A DNA stretch of 64,000 nt from CBDIBC01 sp965276635 (GTDB taxonomy: Bacteria > Actinomycetota > Acidimicrobiia > Acidimicrobiales > Palsa-688), in contig CBDIBC010000005.1 of assembly GCA_965276635.1 (NCBI GenBank), positions 1,860,001-1,924,000 on the forward strand, read 5' to 3'. Below, one piece after another: positions 50,413 to 59,374 of this stretch. Below the pieces are notes generated by a model. It made no database searches and was not told where the DNA came from. It was given only the letters and a program-made list of their open reading frames with translations. Numbering within the stretch: the stretch's first letter is position 1; each line of letters opens with the position of its first letter. The position numbers and the translations under genes were made by a program.

Positions 50413-52224
50413 ATGGCTAACCCACTCGGGCCACCAGGCCTGACCACCTGTGGCCGCACGCAGTATCGGCGACGGTGGTGGCTTGGCGGCGGCGTAGCGG
50501 CGGTGTTGTCGGCCATCTCCTGTCTGACTGTGTCCCTCATCGGCTTCGCCGACTCGGCCGCCGCCGCGACCATCGTCACCCCGACGTGGTCGTCCTCCAA
50601 GACCGCCACCGGGGCTACCGCCGCCAGCTACACCTACGGGTTCACCACCGCCACCGCATCGTCGCTCACCTCGGTCACCATGACGGTGCCGGCGGGAACG
50701 CCAGTGGTGGCGCTCACGGTCGGCACGGTGACCCCCTCCAGCCTGGCCGGGGGCACGGCGTCGCTGTCGGGCACCACGCTCACCTATTCGTTCACGGCGA
50801 CCCCGGTCATCAACTCTGGGACTGCGGTCTCCATTCAGATCAACGGGTTCACCAACACGAGCACCGCCGGCACCTACCCCTCGACGATCACCACCAAGAA
50901 CGGGAGCGCCACCGTCGATTCGGGCACGACCCCGTCCGTGACGTTCATTGTCGCGACCATCGTCACCCCGACGTGGTCGTCCTCCAAGACCGCCACCGGG
51001 GCTACCGCCGCCAGCTACACCTACGGGTTCACCACCGCCACCGCATCGTCGCTCACCTCGGTCACCATGACGGTGCCGGCGGGAACGCCAGTGGTGGCGC
51101 TCACGGTCGGCACGGTGACCCCCTCCAGCCTGGCCGGGGGCACGGCGTCGCTGTCGGGCACCACGCTCACCTATTCGTTCACGGCGACCCCGGTCATCAA
51201 CTCTGGGACTGCGGTCTCCATCCAGATCAACGGGTTCACCAACACGAGCACCGCCGGCACCTACCCCTCGACGATCACCACCAAGAACGGGGGCGCCACC
51301 GTCGATTCGGGCACGACCCCGACCGTGACGTTCACTCTCGGGGCACTCGTCACCCCGACGTGGTCGTCCTCCAAGACCGCCACTGGGGCTACCGCCGCCA
51401 GCTACACCTACCGCTTTAGCACCGCCACCGCGACGTCGCTCAGCTCGGTCACCATGACGGTGCCGGCGGGAACGCCAGTGGTGGCGCTCACGGTCGGCAC
51501 GGTGACCCCCTCCAGCCTGGCCGGGGGCACGGCGTCGCTGTCGGGCACCACGCTCACCTATTCGTTCACGGCGAGCCCGGTCATCAACTCTGGGACTGCG
51601 GTCTCCATTCAGATCAACGGTTTCACCAACACGAGCACCGCCGGCACCTACCCCTCTGAGATCACCACCAACGACAGCGGCGCCAACGAGGATTCGGGCA
51701 CGACCCCGGGCGTGGTGTTCACCGGTACCTTGACCTTGACGTCCCCCAGCTCGTTTACTTGGACTATCACCTTGAGCGGGAGCAATCAGAGCGTCGTCGA
51801 CGCGGTGCCCGCCGATCAGCAGCTCACCGTCAACGATTCCACCGGAACCGGCGCCGGGTGGAACATCACCGTCTCCGCGACGACGTTCACCAACGGCACG
51901 CACACGCTCCCCAACACCGGCACCTTCGTGTTCACCGGCAGCCTAGCTTCCCCCACGACCGCCACCGCTCCGAGCGCGAGCTGTGTGGCCACGTGCACAC
52001 TGCCCGCCGACGCCACCACCTACCCGGTGGCCGTCACCACGGCCCTGTCTTCCCCCCCGACGGTGAAGGTTTACGACACCTCATCGGGCAGCGGTCTCGG
52101 CGCCATCACCATCGGCGGTCACAGCGCTGCACGCCCCATCGGCTGGTGGGTCAACGTCCCAGCCAACGCCTACGCCGGCTCCTACACCTCGACGGTGACC
52201 ATGGCCATCGCCTCCGGCCCATGA
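50413..52224 (+). CDS. Secreted repeat protein with WxL-like C-terminal domain
   Basis: 603 residues. The signal region (residues 19-52, RRRWWLGGGVAAVL and on to DSAAAA) is followed by three 129-residue repeats starting VTPTWSSSKTATGATAASYT. They are Thr/Ser/Gly-rich and beta-predicted. The last 165 residues match the neighbouring WxL-like domain (SSFTWTITLSGSNQSVVD, GWWVNVPANAYAGSYTSTV). It probably projects from the cell wall as an adhesin or coat protein. The repeats are nearly identical in DNA. Confidence 0.7.
   Translation: MANPLGPPGLTTCGRTQYRRRWWLGGGVAAVLSAISCLTVSLIGFADSAAAATIVTPTWSSSKTATGATAASYTYGFTTATASSLTSVTMTVPAGTPVVALTVGTVTPSSLAGGTASLSGTTLTYSFTATPVINSGTAVSIQINGFTNTSTAGTYPSTITTKNGSATVDSGTTPSVTFIVATIVTPTWSSSKTATGATAASYTYGFTTATASSLTSVTMTVPAGTPVVALTVGTVTPSSLAGGTASLSGTTLTYSFTATPVINSGTAVSIQINGFTNTSTAGTYPSTITTKNGGATVDSGTTPTVTFTLGALVTPTWSSSKTATGATAASYTYRFSTATATSLSSVTMTVPAGTPVVALTVGTVTPSSLAGGTASLSGTTLTYSFTASPVINSGTAVSIQINGFTNTSTAGTYPSEITTNDSGANEDSGTTPGVVFTGTLTLTSPSSFTWTITLSGSNQSVVDAVPADQQLTVNDSTGTGAGWNITVSATTFTNGTHTLPNTGTFVFTGSLASPTTATAPSASCVATCTLPADATTYPVAVTTALSSPPTVKVYDTSSGSGLGAITIGGHSAARPIGWWVNVPANAYAGSYTSTVTMAIASGP
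50571..51731 (+). repeat. Three tandem 387-bp coding repeats
   Basis: The unit starting near catcgtcaccccgacgtgg recurs at 50571, 50958 and 51345, period 387 bp (129 codons). Units 1 and 2 differ at only a few bases by eye. Unit 3 has more changes at its ends. This points to recent duplication or gene conversion. Confidence 0.93.
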
Positions 52225-52257
52225 ACAATCTCACGGCCATGAAGAGAGGGATCCCCG

Positions 52258-53352
52258 ATGACCGTTGATGAGCAGCGCCCAAATGTTGCCGCCCGGGCCC
52301 GGCGCGTCGCAGGGTGGCTGGCGGCGGGAGCCGTGGCCACCATGGTCATCGCCGCCTCCGCCACCCCCGCCGGGGCGGCCGAGGTCGGTGGTCCGACGCC
52401 CTTCGGGGTCACGACGGGCCCGACGGCCGACGGACAGTCCCGGCCCTACTTCAACCTGACGCTCGCCGCCGGGCAGTCGGCCACCGACAACGTGGTCGTC
52501 ACCAACAAGGCGAAGACCACAGAAACCCTCAAGATCAGCTCCTCCACCGGTATCACCGCACCGAACTCGGCCAGTGCCTTCGACGGCGCTTTCCGACCGT
52601 GCGTCGGCACGGGCTGCTGGGTGAGCGGTCTTCCCCCGACGGTCACCCTCGCCCCCGGTGCCAGCCAGACCTGGGCCTTCGGGGTCACGGTGCCGGCCGG
52701 CACCGCAGCCAAGCAATACCTGGCAGGCATCACCGCAGAACCCCAGACCCCGCCCCACCCGGTCGTCGTCGGTGGCAACGGGGCGGCATCAGCCCAGGCC
52801 GTCATCGTCGACCAGGTCAGCGTAGGCGTGGCCGTGACCGTCGGTTCGCTCTCAGCCCTGACACCCGGTCTCCAGATAAGCAAGATAACGGGAGGAGCCG
52901 CCGGTTCCGTCCCCCGCCTTCTCATTGGCCTGCACAACAGCGGTCAGACCTTCACCAAGGCCCAGGGATCGGCCGCCTGCACCGTGAAAGGGACGAGCTA
53001 CTCGTTCCCGGTCTCGGCGGACACCGTCCTGCCCGGTGACGCCGCGGTGCTTCCCATAAACGCGCCACCCATCGGGCTGGGAGCAACGGTGCCCTGCACG
53101 GTTCGCCTCACCTACGGCCAAGGCCAGATTGCCAACTGGTCGGGCACGGTCACCACACCCGCGGACCCACCCGTCAAGGTCGTCCGGACCGGGATGGGCA
53201 CCTTCTCGAACCTCCCCGTCAACCACGGCGTGCCGACCTGGGCGATCGCGCTGATCGCCACCGCCGCGGTGACCTTGGTCGCCATGGGCGTGCTGGTGCT
53301 GTGGCTCCTGCGCAGGCGCCGGAGCCCCGACCCCCCGGCCGCAACCCCGTGA
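52258..53352 (+). CDS. DUF916-type (WxL-interacting-protein-like) membrane-anchored protein
   Basis: 364 residues. Signal peptide to about residue 40 (SATPAGAA), a beta-sandwich with YFNLTLAAGQSATDNVVVTN and TLAPGASQTWAFGVTVPAGT. A C-terminal transmembrane helix follows near 322-345 (ALIATAAVTLVAMGVLVLWL), then a basic tail. The layout matches DUF916/WIP proteins, which in Firmicutes hold WxL proteins at the wall. It directly follows the two WxL-like genes, 33 bp after the second, so the three probably act as one surface system. Confidence 0.72.
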   Translation: MTVDEQRPNVAARARRVAGWLAAGAVATMVIAASATPAGAAEVGGPTPFGVTTGPTADGQSRPYFNLTLAAGQSATDNVVVTNKAKTTETLKISSSTGITAPNSASAFDGAFRPCVGTGCWVSGLPPTVTLAPGASQTWAFGVTVPAGTAAKQYLAGITAEPQTPPHPVVVGGNGAASAQAVIVDQVSVGVAVTVGSLSALTPGLQISKITGGAAGSVPRLLIGLHNSGQTFTKAQGSAACTVKGTSYSFPVSADTVLPGDAAVLPINAPPIGLGATVPCTVRLTYGQGQIANWSGTVTTPADPPVKVVRTGMGTFSNLPVNHGVPTWAIALIATAAVTLVAMGVLVLWLLRRRRSPDPPAATP

Positions 53353-53371
53353 TCCGGCAAACTCCTCGAGG

Positions 53372-53734
53372 TCAGACGCCCTCCAGGGGTTCTATGACCA
53401 TCCAGCCCCGCCGCCGCAGCTCGACGGCGAGGAGCTCGGCGGGCATATCTCGCAGCAGCCGATCGGTGGCCCCCTGACGGGTCGCCGCCCGAGGCGGAGC
53501 GGCCCGACTCGGGGTCCGGTCCGACGTTGGCGCCTCCTCTCCGGCCGCGTGCAACTGCTCGATGAAGGCGGCGGCCTCGTCCCGGGTGAACCGGCCGCCA
53601 GCTTGGCGTTGGTTGAAGCCCATGGGCCCGCGCGCGTCGCGAAAGTCCACATGGCCGGCTTCGTGCAGCAGGGCCAACAGCTCCTGGACCTGCCTCGCCG
53701 TCGCCGGGGGACCGGGTGCCTGACCGAATGCCAT
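53372..53734 (-). CDS. Hypothetical protein, 120 residues
   Basis: Start MAFGQAPGPPATARQVQELL. Residues 13-62 form a compact helical block with GHVDFRDARGPMGFNQRQ and FTRDEAAAFIEQL. A disordered link and a C-terminal helix (LLAVELRRRGWMVI) follow. No known domain is recognised. It is the last gene of a minus-strand run with the CoA hydratase and ligase. Confidence 0.65.
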   Translation of the reverse strand: MAFGQAPGPPATARQVQELLALLHEAGHVDFRDARGPMGFNQRQAGGRFTRDEAAAFIEQLHAAGEEAPTSDRTPSRAAPPRAATRQGATDRLLRDMPAELLAVELRRRGWMVIEPLEGV

Positions 53735-53787
53735 GACCCCAGTCTGGTCCCAGCGAGCCGTCGCTCCGAACCGCTCACCTTTGCCCT

Positions 53788-54645
53788 CTACTCGCTGGTG
53801 CTCTCCCGGCTGTCCTCCACCTGCTTGGCCGCCATCTGCCGGGGACGCATCCCCTGCCGACTGGCCATGAACTCCCTGACGTCGGTTGCCGCGCTGGCGA
53901 TAGACGTGAAGTCGGCGGTGCTCTGCAGGTGGACACGCATGCCCATGGTCTCCCACGCCCGCTTCACGCCCGCCTTCACCGTCATGATCGTGGTCAGTGG
54001 CATCTGGGCGATCGTCCGGGCCATGGCCTCCACCGTCGTCTCCAGATCGGCGTGGGGCACCACCTGGTTCACCAGCCCCCACTCCATGGCCTCCTCGGCG
54101 GTGAGGGTCCGGCCCAGGTACAGGTACTCGTAGGCCCGCTTCCAGCTCATCATCGCCCACGGCTCCATCAGCGTCTGGGCACCGGGCAGGCCGAAGCCCT
54201 GCGGCAGCGGCATCTGGAAGTAGGCGTCGTCGGAGGCCACCGTGAGGTCGGTCAGGTAGGCGTAGACGGTCCCACCTCCCACGCAGTAGCCGTGCACCTG
54301 GGAGATGGTGGCCTTGGAGAACTCCCACAGGTTCAGGGGCGGCCACAGGAACAGGTCGTAGTTGTGCTTCTTCCAGGTTCGCTCCGGGGTCGGACCGGTC
54401 GTCGGGTAGACGTTCGGCATCTCCTCGGGATCGACGATGGCGTGACCCGCACAGAACCCCTTGCCGTTGGCCTTGACGACGAGGACCTTGACCTCCTCGT
54501 CGCGGTCGGCCCAGCGCAGCGCGTCCTCGAAGTCCCAGACCTGCTGAGCGGTCTGGATGTTGGCCTTGTCCGGAAGGTTCAACACGATCCGGGCGATGGG
54601 GCCGTCCTTCTCGTAGATGATGGTCTCCAGCTCGGTGCGTTCCAT
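53788..54645 (-). CDS. Enoyl-CoA hydratase/isomerase (crotonase) family protein
   Basis: A 285-residue crotonase. The oxyanion segment is GKGFCAGHAIVDPE, the second is ISQVHGYCVGGGTVYAYLTDL and QMPLPQGFGLPGA follows. The first strand carries the usual IARIVLNLPDKAN. These act on acyl-CoA esters, and the exact reaction is open because the catalytic Glu positions are not clearly conserved. It starts 3 bp after the CoA ligase gene ends, so both likely work on the same acyl-CoA. Confidence 0.88.
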   Translation of the reverse strand: MERTELETIIYEKDGPIARIVLNLPDKANIQTAQQVWDFEDALRWADRDEEVKVLVVKANGKGFCAGHAIVDPEEMPNVYPTTGPTPERTWKKHNYDLFLWPPLNLWEFSKATISQVHGYCVGGGTVYAYLTDLTVASDDAYFQMPLPQGFGLPGAQTLMEPWAMMSWKRAYEYLYLGRTLTAEEAMEWGLVNQVVPHADLETTVEAMARTIAQMPLTTIMTVKAGVKRAWETMGMRVHLQSTADFTSIASAATDVREFMASRQGMRPRQMAAKQVEDSRESTSE

Positions 54646-54648
54646 CGC

Positions 54649-56139
54649 TCACTGCCCTTCTCGTCGGTGGGTCCGCTCCGTTTGGAGCCGTCGTTTGAGG
54701 ATCTTGCCATTTGCTTCGCGAGGAAGCTCGTCCACGAACTCGATGGTGCGGGGACGCTTGAAGTCGGCCAGCACCGAGGCCAGCCGGCCGAGGATGGCCT
54801 CGGCGTCCGGTGCGGCTCCGGGGTGGATCTCGACGATGGCGTGGACGCGCTGGCCCATCCGGTCGTCGGGCAGGCCGATCACGGCCGAGTCGACGACGTC
54901 GGGGTCGGCGGCCAGGGCGCTCTCCACCTCGGCGGGGTAGACGTTGACGCCGCCGCGCACGATCAGGTCCGTGCGCCTGTCCGCGATATACAGGTAGCCG
55001 TCGGCGTCGAGGTGCCCGAGGTCGCCGACGGTCACGAATCCGTCCCGCTGCGCCGCCGCCGTCTTGTCGGGGTCGCCTCGGTAGGTCACCGGCGTCCCGC
55101 CGAAGGGGCTGACGTAGATGGTGCCCACGTGCCCGGCGGCGACGCCACGCCCGTCGTCATCGAGGATCCGGACACTGATGCCGGGGAACGGTCGGCCCAC
55201 GCTGCCCGGCTTGCACAACCATTCCCCCGGGGAGATCACCGTCCCCATGGCCTCAGTGGCTCCGTACAGCTCCCAGACGGTGTTGGGCGGGAACACCTCC
55301 AGGATCCGCCACTTCACGGGCTCCGGGCAGCCGGCGGCCGAATGGATGACCATCCGCATGCTCGAGCGGTCGAACGACGCCCAATCTGCTTCGAGGATCC
55401 GCACGAAGTGGGCGGGGACCATCATCGCCCGCGTCACCCGATGTCGCTCGATCAGCTCCAGGCAGTGCTCGGCGCGGAACCCGTCCTGGACGATGACCTC
55501 GCCGCCCTCCCACAAGGCGTAGTCGGAGTAGGCGCCAGGACCAGTGTGGTAGAGCGGTCCGCAGACGATCTCCACCGACTCCGGTCCGTAGCCCCAGAAC
55601 GTGGCGACCATCGACGTGGTGGCCACCGGCACCGGCGCCGGCGCCGGTCGCTGCACGCCCTTGGGACGCCCCGTCGTGCCCGACGTGTAGCTCAGCCGGG
55701 CTGGGGGCGTGTTGAGGAAGTCGTCGGTGGGCGGCGCCGCAGCCAGCGGCGCGTTCCCTGGCTCGTCCACGTCAATCACGGAGACGCCCTCGAGCGCCAA
55801 TTGCCGGCCGTCCTCCACGACACAGACCCGCATGCGGGAGTCCTGAGCGATGTAATCGACCTCCGCCGGCGTGAACCGGTTCGAGATCGGTACCACCAGG
55901 GCCCCCAGCCGGGCCGCGGCATGGGACACAGTGAACCACTCCGCTCGGTTGCGCATCATGATGCCGACGGTGTCACCGGCCCCGACCCCGCCATCGGCCA
56001 GCCGCCCGGCCAGCCCGTTGGCCAGGGCGTCGAGCTCGCCGAACGTCACGGTGCGGTCGCCGTCGACAATCGCCGGCCGATCCGGCTGGGCGGCAGCCAC
56101 CCCGGCCACACCCCGAGGGTGGGAGCCCACCTGGGTCAC
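54649..56139 (-). CDS. Acyl-CoA synthetase (AMP-forming, FadD-like)
   Basis: A 496-residue ANL enzyme. P-loop YTSGTTGRPKGVQRP, substrate loop WELYGATEAMG, hinge IADRRTDLIVRGGVNVYPAE and A10 Lys in REANGKILKRRL are all present, unlike the ligase at 42 kb. It activates a carboxylic acid to its CoA ester. The acid is unknown. A crotonase gene follows in the same operon. Confidence 0.92.
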   Translation of the reverse strand: MTQVGSHPRGVAGVAAAQPDRPAIVDGDRTVTFGELDALANGLAGRLADGGVGAGDTVGIMMRNRAEWFTVSHAAARLGALVVPISNRFTPAEVDYIAQDSRMRVCVVEDGRQLALEGVSVIDVDEPGNAPLAAAPPTDDFLNTPPARLSYTSGTTGRPKGVQRPAPAPVPVATTSMVATFWGYGPESVEIVCGPLYHTGPGAYSDYALWEGGEVIVQDGFRAEHCLELIERHRVTRAMMVPAHFVRILEADWASFDRSSMRMVIHSAAGCPEPVKWRILEVFPPNTVWELYGATEAMGTVISPGEWLCKPGSVGRPFPGISVRILDDDGRGVAAGHVGTIYVSPFGGTPVTYRGDPDKTAAAQRDGFVTVGDLGHLDADGYLYIADRRTDLIVRGGVNVYPAEVESALAADPDVVDSAVIGLPDDRMGQRVHAIVEIHPGAAPDAEAILGRLASVLADFKRPRTIEFVDELPREANGKILKRRLQTERTHRREGQ

Positions 56140-56392
56140 GTGCGGCCAGCCCCCACTGGCGCACGGGGACAGGCACTCTCGACCGGTCCACCTCGGTCCC
56201 CGCCGTCTGATCCCGTGTCGAATGCCGTGCGCATGCTGAGAACCCCCGCCGGCAATCTATGCCAGGGCACACCCGCCTGGACCGACCGAAGCCTATGACC
56301 AGGCGCCGGCTGCCAGTCAGGGGCCTCTCTGGGCACCCTGGCCGTTCTGGCCGCCGGTACCCGTTCTGGCCGCCGGACCCGCCGGACCCCGT
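56140..56392. other. Intergenic stretch with short direct repeats
   Basis: Part of the 448-bp gap upstream of the CoA ligase gene. It contains two copies of ccgttctggccgccgg close together near 56342-56376 and several partial copies. No gene is seen. Confidence 0.5.
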
Positions 56393-56440
56393 TTCTGGTG
56401 TCAACAAAACAGCACAGGTGATAGTTTGTTGACACCAGAA
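56393..56440. repeat. Perfect 16-bp inverted repeat
   Basis: TTCTGGTGTCAACAAA (56393-56408) and its exact reverse complement (56425-56440) surround a 16-bp spacer. A -35-like TTGACA lies in each arm. It stands between the amidohydrolase 3' end and the ligase 5' end. It could be a terminator, an operator or an end of a lost element. Confidence 0.8.
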
Positions 56441-56587
56441 CGGCTGGACTGACCGATCGGGTGGGGCGGACCGGCCGAGACCGGGGGATGGCGACGGCCG
56501 CCGGGCACGGAGCAGGCCGCCGGGCACGGGGCAGGCCACGAAGTGCCGCCCGCCGGCTCCACCGCCGCCTCGCCGGCCGAGCTCGCC

Positions 56588-58312
56588 CTAGTCCAGCGAT
56601 GCCGTCTCGGTATCCACCCCGCTGCGGAGGAGCGATCCCGTGGTGGTTCCGGTGAGCGCACCGTGGCGCACGACGGCCGTGCCGGCCACGAGCACGTGAT
56701 CGATCCCGTCCGACTCCGCGTACAGCCGGCCCTGGTCGCCCGGCAGGTCGAAGCGCATGGCGATCTCGTGGCTGTCCACCGTGTCGGGGTCGAGGACGAC
56801 GAGGTCGGCCCAGGCGCCTTCGGTGATGCGCCCGCGATCCTTCAGCCCGTAGAGGCGGGCGGGTGCGTCGGTGAGGTGGTGGACGGCCTCCTCCAGCGAG
56901 AGGACCCCGTGGCGACGGACGGCGTCGCCGAGGATGACGGTGGGGTAGTTGAAGGTGGCCAAGAGGTCGAGGTGGGCGCCGGCGTCGGACGCGCCGAGCA
57001 CGGTGCGCCGGTCGCGGACGACGTCGATGCGTCGCTTCCAGTCGGCAGTGCTCACTGCCGGGGCCGGGACGCCGAAGGACGTCTTCAGCTCGTCGGCGAT
57101 GACGATGCTGCGCAGCACCTCCCACGGGGAGCGCCCTTCGTCCTTGGCGATGTCGCCGACCCCCCGGCCCCGGTACTGCTCGTTCTCGGGAGCGACCACA
57201 TCGAAGATCACGTGCGCGTCCCAGCGGGTGAGCCGGCTGAGCGGGTGGTCCTTCTCCTGGGCGCTGGTATCGAGGGCGGCGCTGGCCGCGTCGTCACGCA
57301 TGAGGGCCAGACGCTCGGCCGGCGGTGCGGCCATGGCCGCCTCCCAGCCAGGGATGGCATCGAGGACGAAGCCGCTGGCGAAGCTCAGGCGGGTGGCGAT
57401 GTTGAGCGGCATCGTCAGCGCCGCCACCCGACCGCCGCGCTGGCGGGCGAGGTCTCCGGGGCGGAGCTTGGCTTCCACCTCCTCGTCGGAGAGGGGGGCG
57501 GCGACGAGGACGTTCCAGTTGAGCGGGCGTCCCGCTGTGGTCGACATGTCGACCATGAGCTCCACGGCCCACGGCTCGAACGGGCCGATCATGGGGATGA
57601 ACTCCAGGGCCGTGCCCGGGTGCGCACCTGTCGCCTCGCACAGCGCCAGCAGCTCCTCGCGGGTTGCAGCTCGGGACGGGACCATGTCGCCATGGGCATC
57701 GTTGTGGGTCCGCGACCACGACGACGAGAACCCGAGCCCACCTGCCTCCAGCCCGTCGTGGAGGGCCGCGCACATGGCGGCCACCTCGTCGGTGGTGGCC
57801 GTCCTGGCCGTCGCCTCCGCGCCCATGATCAGCCGGCGGATGGCGGAATGGCCGATCATGAAGCCAGCGTTGATGCCGAGCCGACCGCGCACCGCCTCGA
57901 GGTAGTCGGCACTCGTGGTCCAGTCCCAGGGCACGCCCCGACGGAGCGCCTCCACCGGCATTCCCTCCACCCGGGCCAGCATCTCCAGGAGGTACTCGAC
58001 GTCTGCCGGAGCGCTCGACAACGGGGCGATGCTGAAGCCACAGTTCCCGGCCAGCGCCGTCGTCACCCCGTGGAACGGTGACGGGGTCAGGGCTCCATCC
58101 CAGAAGACCTGGGCATCGAAATGGGTGTGGACATCGATGAAGCCCGGCGTCACGACTCGTCCGGTGGCGTCGATCACCTCGCCGGCGTCGACGTCGACGG
58201 CGCCCACCGAGACGATCCGGCCGTCTCGGATCCCGATGTCGGCCCGGCGGCGGGCCGAGCCCGTGCCGTCGATCACCTGGCCACCACGCACGATCACATC
58301 CAGCACCGTCAA
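56588..58312 (-). CDS. N-acyl-D-amino-acid deacylase-type amidohydrolase
   Basis: A 574-residue amidohydrolase of the D-aminoacylase group. The metal motif TPGFIDVHTHFDAQVFWD is near residue 55. The segments GVTTALAGNCGFSIAP, SLEEAVHHLTDAPARLYGL and EGAWADLVVLDPDTV are typical. Family members cleave N-acyl-D-amino acids, and many actinobacterial copies have unknown substrates. It is divergent from DUF3263. Confidence 0.87.
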   Translation of the reverse strand: MTVLDVIVRGGQVIDGTGSARRRADIGIRDGRIVSVGAVDVDAGEVIDATGRVVTPGFIDVHTHFDAQVFWDGALTPSPFHGVTTALAGNCGFSIAPLSSAPADVEYLLEMLARVEGMPVEALRRGVPWDWTTSADYLEAVRGRLGINAGFMIGHSAIRRLIMGAEATARTATTDEVAAMCAALHDGLEAGGLGFSSSWSRTHNDAHGDMVPSRAATREELLALCEATGAHPGTALEFIPMIGPFEPWAVELMVDMSTTAGRPLNWNVLVAAPLSDEEVEAKLRPGDLARQRGGRVAALTMPLNIATRLSFASGFVLDAIPGWEAAMAAPPAERLALMRDDAASAALDTSAQEKDHPLSRLTRWDAHVIFDVVAPENEQYRGRGVGDIAKDEGRSPWEVLRSIVIADELKTSFGVPAPAVSTADWKRRIDVVRDRRTVLGASDAGAHLDLLATFNYPTVILGDAVRRHGVLSLEEAVHHLTDAPARLYGLKDRGRITEGAWADLVVLDPDTVDSHEIAMRFDLPGDQGRLYAESDGIDHVLVAGTAVVRHGALTGTTTGSLLRSGVDTETASLD

Positions 58313-58425
58313 CCCCCTCTACGATGCGCGAAATCCCACCATACCCCGGCCTCTCCGGGCGCCCTTAGAGCCTCTGGCAGGGTAGATGCTTGAACCGAGA
58401 GGGTGGGAGTGGCAGGCTCGTCCGG

Positions 58426-58686
58426 ATGGGACTCTCCGAGCGTGATCGTGCGATCCTCGATCTGGAGCGCACGTGGTGGACCGAGCCGGGGACCAAGCAG
58501 GATGCCATACGCAGCCAGCTGAGCCTCTCGCCGACTCGGTACTACCAGGTGCTCGACGGGTTGTTGGACACTGCTGATGCCGAGGCCTACGACCCGCTGG
58601 TGGTCCGCCGCCTCCGCCGCCTCCGCGGCCTGCGCCGACGGGCTCGTTTCGAAGGTCGCTCTGCCGGCGGACGGCAGCACCGTTGA
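58426..58686 (+). CDS. DUF3263 protein
   Basis: 86 residues beginning MGLSERDRAILDLERTWW, with LSLSPTRYYQVLDGLLD and a basic end (RRLRRLRGLRRRARF). This is DUF3263, a small actinobacterial helix-turn-helix-like family of unknown role. It overlaps the next gene by 4 bp, the normal partner being a LytR_C protein. Confidence 0.85.
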   Translation: MGLSERDRAILDLERTWWTEPGTKQDAIRSQLSLSPTRYYQVLDGLLDTADAEAYDPLVVRRLRRLRGLRRRARFEGRSAGGRQHR

Positions 58687-59297
58687 ACCGCCGAGCGCAC
58701 TCCGGCGACGACAGCTCCTTCGCTCGCGACGCGGGTAGCCAGACGGCGAAGGCCGCGGTCCTGGTCGTGGTGGCGGTCATCGTCGGCATCCTGTTGCTCC
58801 GCCACACCGGGACGACCTCGGTGACCAGGACGGTCAGCGGGGCCAGCAGCCACAAGGCCACGGGAATCCCGCCCACCACCATCAATCCCCATCCCACCAG
58901 CACGACGGTCACGACACCGCCGATCGCGCCCGGCAACGTGAAGGTGCTGGTCCTGAACGGCGTGTCGTCAACCCAGCCGCTCGCCGGGAACCTGAGCAAG
59001 CAGCTGCAGACCGCCGGGTACAACACCCTGGCCGGTGACAACGCCACCGCCAAGGTGACGGCATCGGCCATCTACGCCGTCAGCTCGCAGTACCTCTCGG
59101 CCGCCTCCACGCTGGCGGGCACCCTCGGCCTGGCCACGTCCTCGGTGGTGAACGGGCTGCCGACCAGCGCTCCGGTGGCCACCCGGGAGCGGACCATCGC
59201 CAACGTGGTGGTGGTGATCGGCCCCGACCTGGCCACCAAGGCAGCAGGCACCACGACCGGCAGCTCGGCGTCGACCACCACGACCGCCGCCGGCTGA
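58683..59297 (+). CDS. LytR C-terminal-domain membrane protein
   Basis: A 204-residue protein with a TTG start overlapping the DUF3263 stop. A transmembrane helix (AVLVVVAVIVGILLL) lies near residue 25, followed by a Thr/Pro-rich linker. The LytR_C domain then runs from VKVLVLNGVSSTQPLAGNLS to VVVVIGPDLA. It is thought to act at the cell envelope, and its exact role is unknown. The stop lies within a strong hairpin. Confidence 0.85.
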   Translation: MNRRAHSGDDSSFARDAGSQTAKAAVLVVVAVIVGILLLRHTGTTSVTRTVSGASSHKATGIPPTTINPHPTSTTVTTPPIAPGNVKVLVLNGVSSTQPLAGNLSKQLQTAGYNTLAGDNATAKVTASAIYAVSSQYLSAASTLAGTLGLATSSVVNGLPTSAPVATRERTIANVVVVIGPDLATKAAGTTTGSSASTTTTAAG

Positions 59298-59310
59298 CCT
59301 GCGGCGGTCG
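59281..59310 (+). terminator. Perfect 10-bp hairpin at the end of the LytR_C gene
   Basis: CGACCGCCGC (59281-59290) and GCGGCGGTCG (59301-59310) surround a 10-base loop that holds the stop codon. G+C-rich stem, no T-run. Confidence 0.55.
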
Positions 59311-59318
59311 TGGTCGGG

Positions 59319-59374
59319 GTGGACCTGACGCCGTGGATCTGACGCCGTGGACCTGATCCCGTGGACCTCGGACC
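59319..59374 (+). repeat. 14-bp tandem repeat over the otsB start codon
   Basis: Units gtggacctgacgcc (59319), gtggatctgacgcc (59333), gtggacctgatccc (59347) and a degenerate fourth (59361). The otsB GTG start is the first codon of the third unit. The period is not a multiple of three. Confidence 0.85.

Noticed and set aside
50571..51731. 387-bp repeats considered as a mobile element or CRISPR
   Set aside because: They are coding, contiguous and in frame in a secreted protein, with no transposase or spacers.
50263..51903. 546-codon Arg/Gly-rich minus-strand frame opposite the repeat protein
   Set aside because: Its repeats only mirror the coding repeats of the secreted protein on the plus strand.
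53929..56298. 789-codon plus-strand frame across the hydratase and ligase genes
   Set aside because: Antisense to two genes with intact catalytic motifs.
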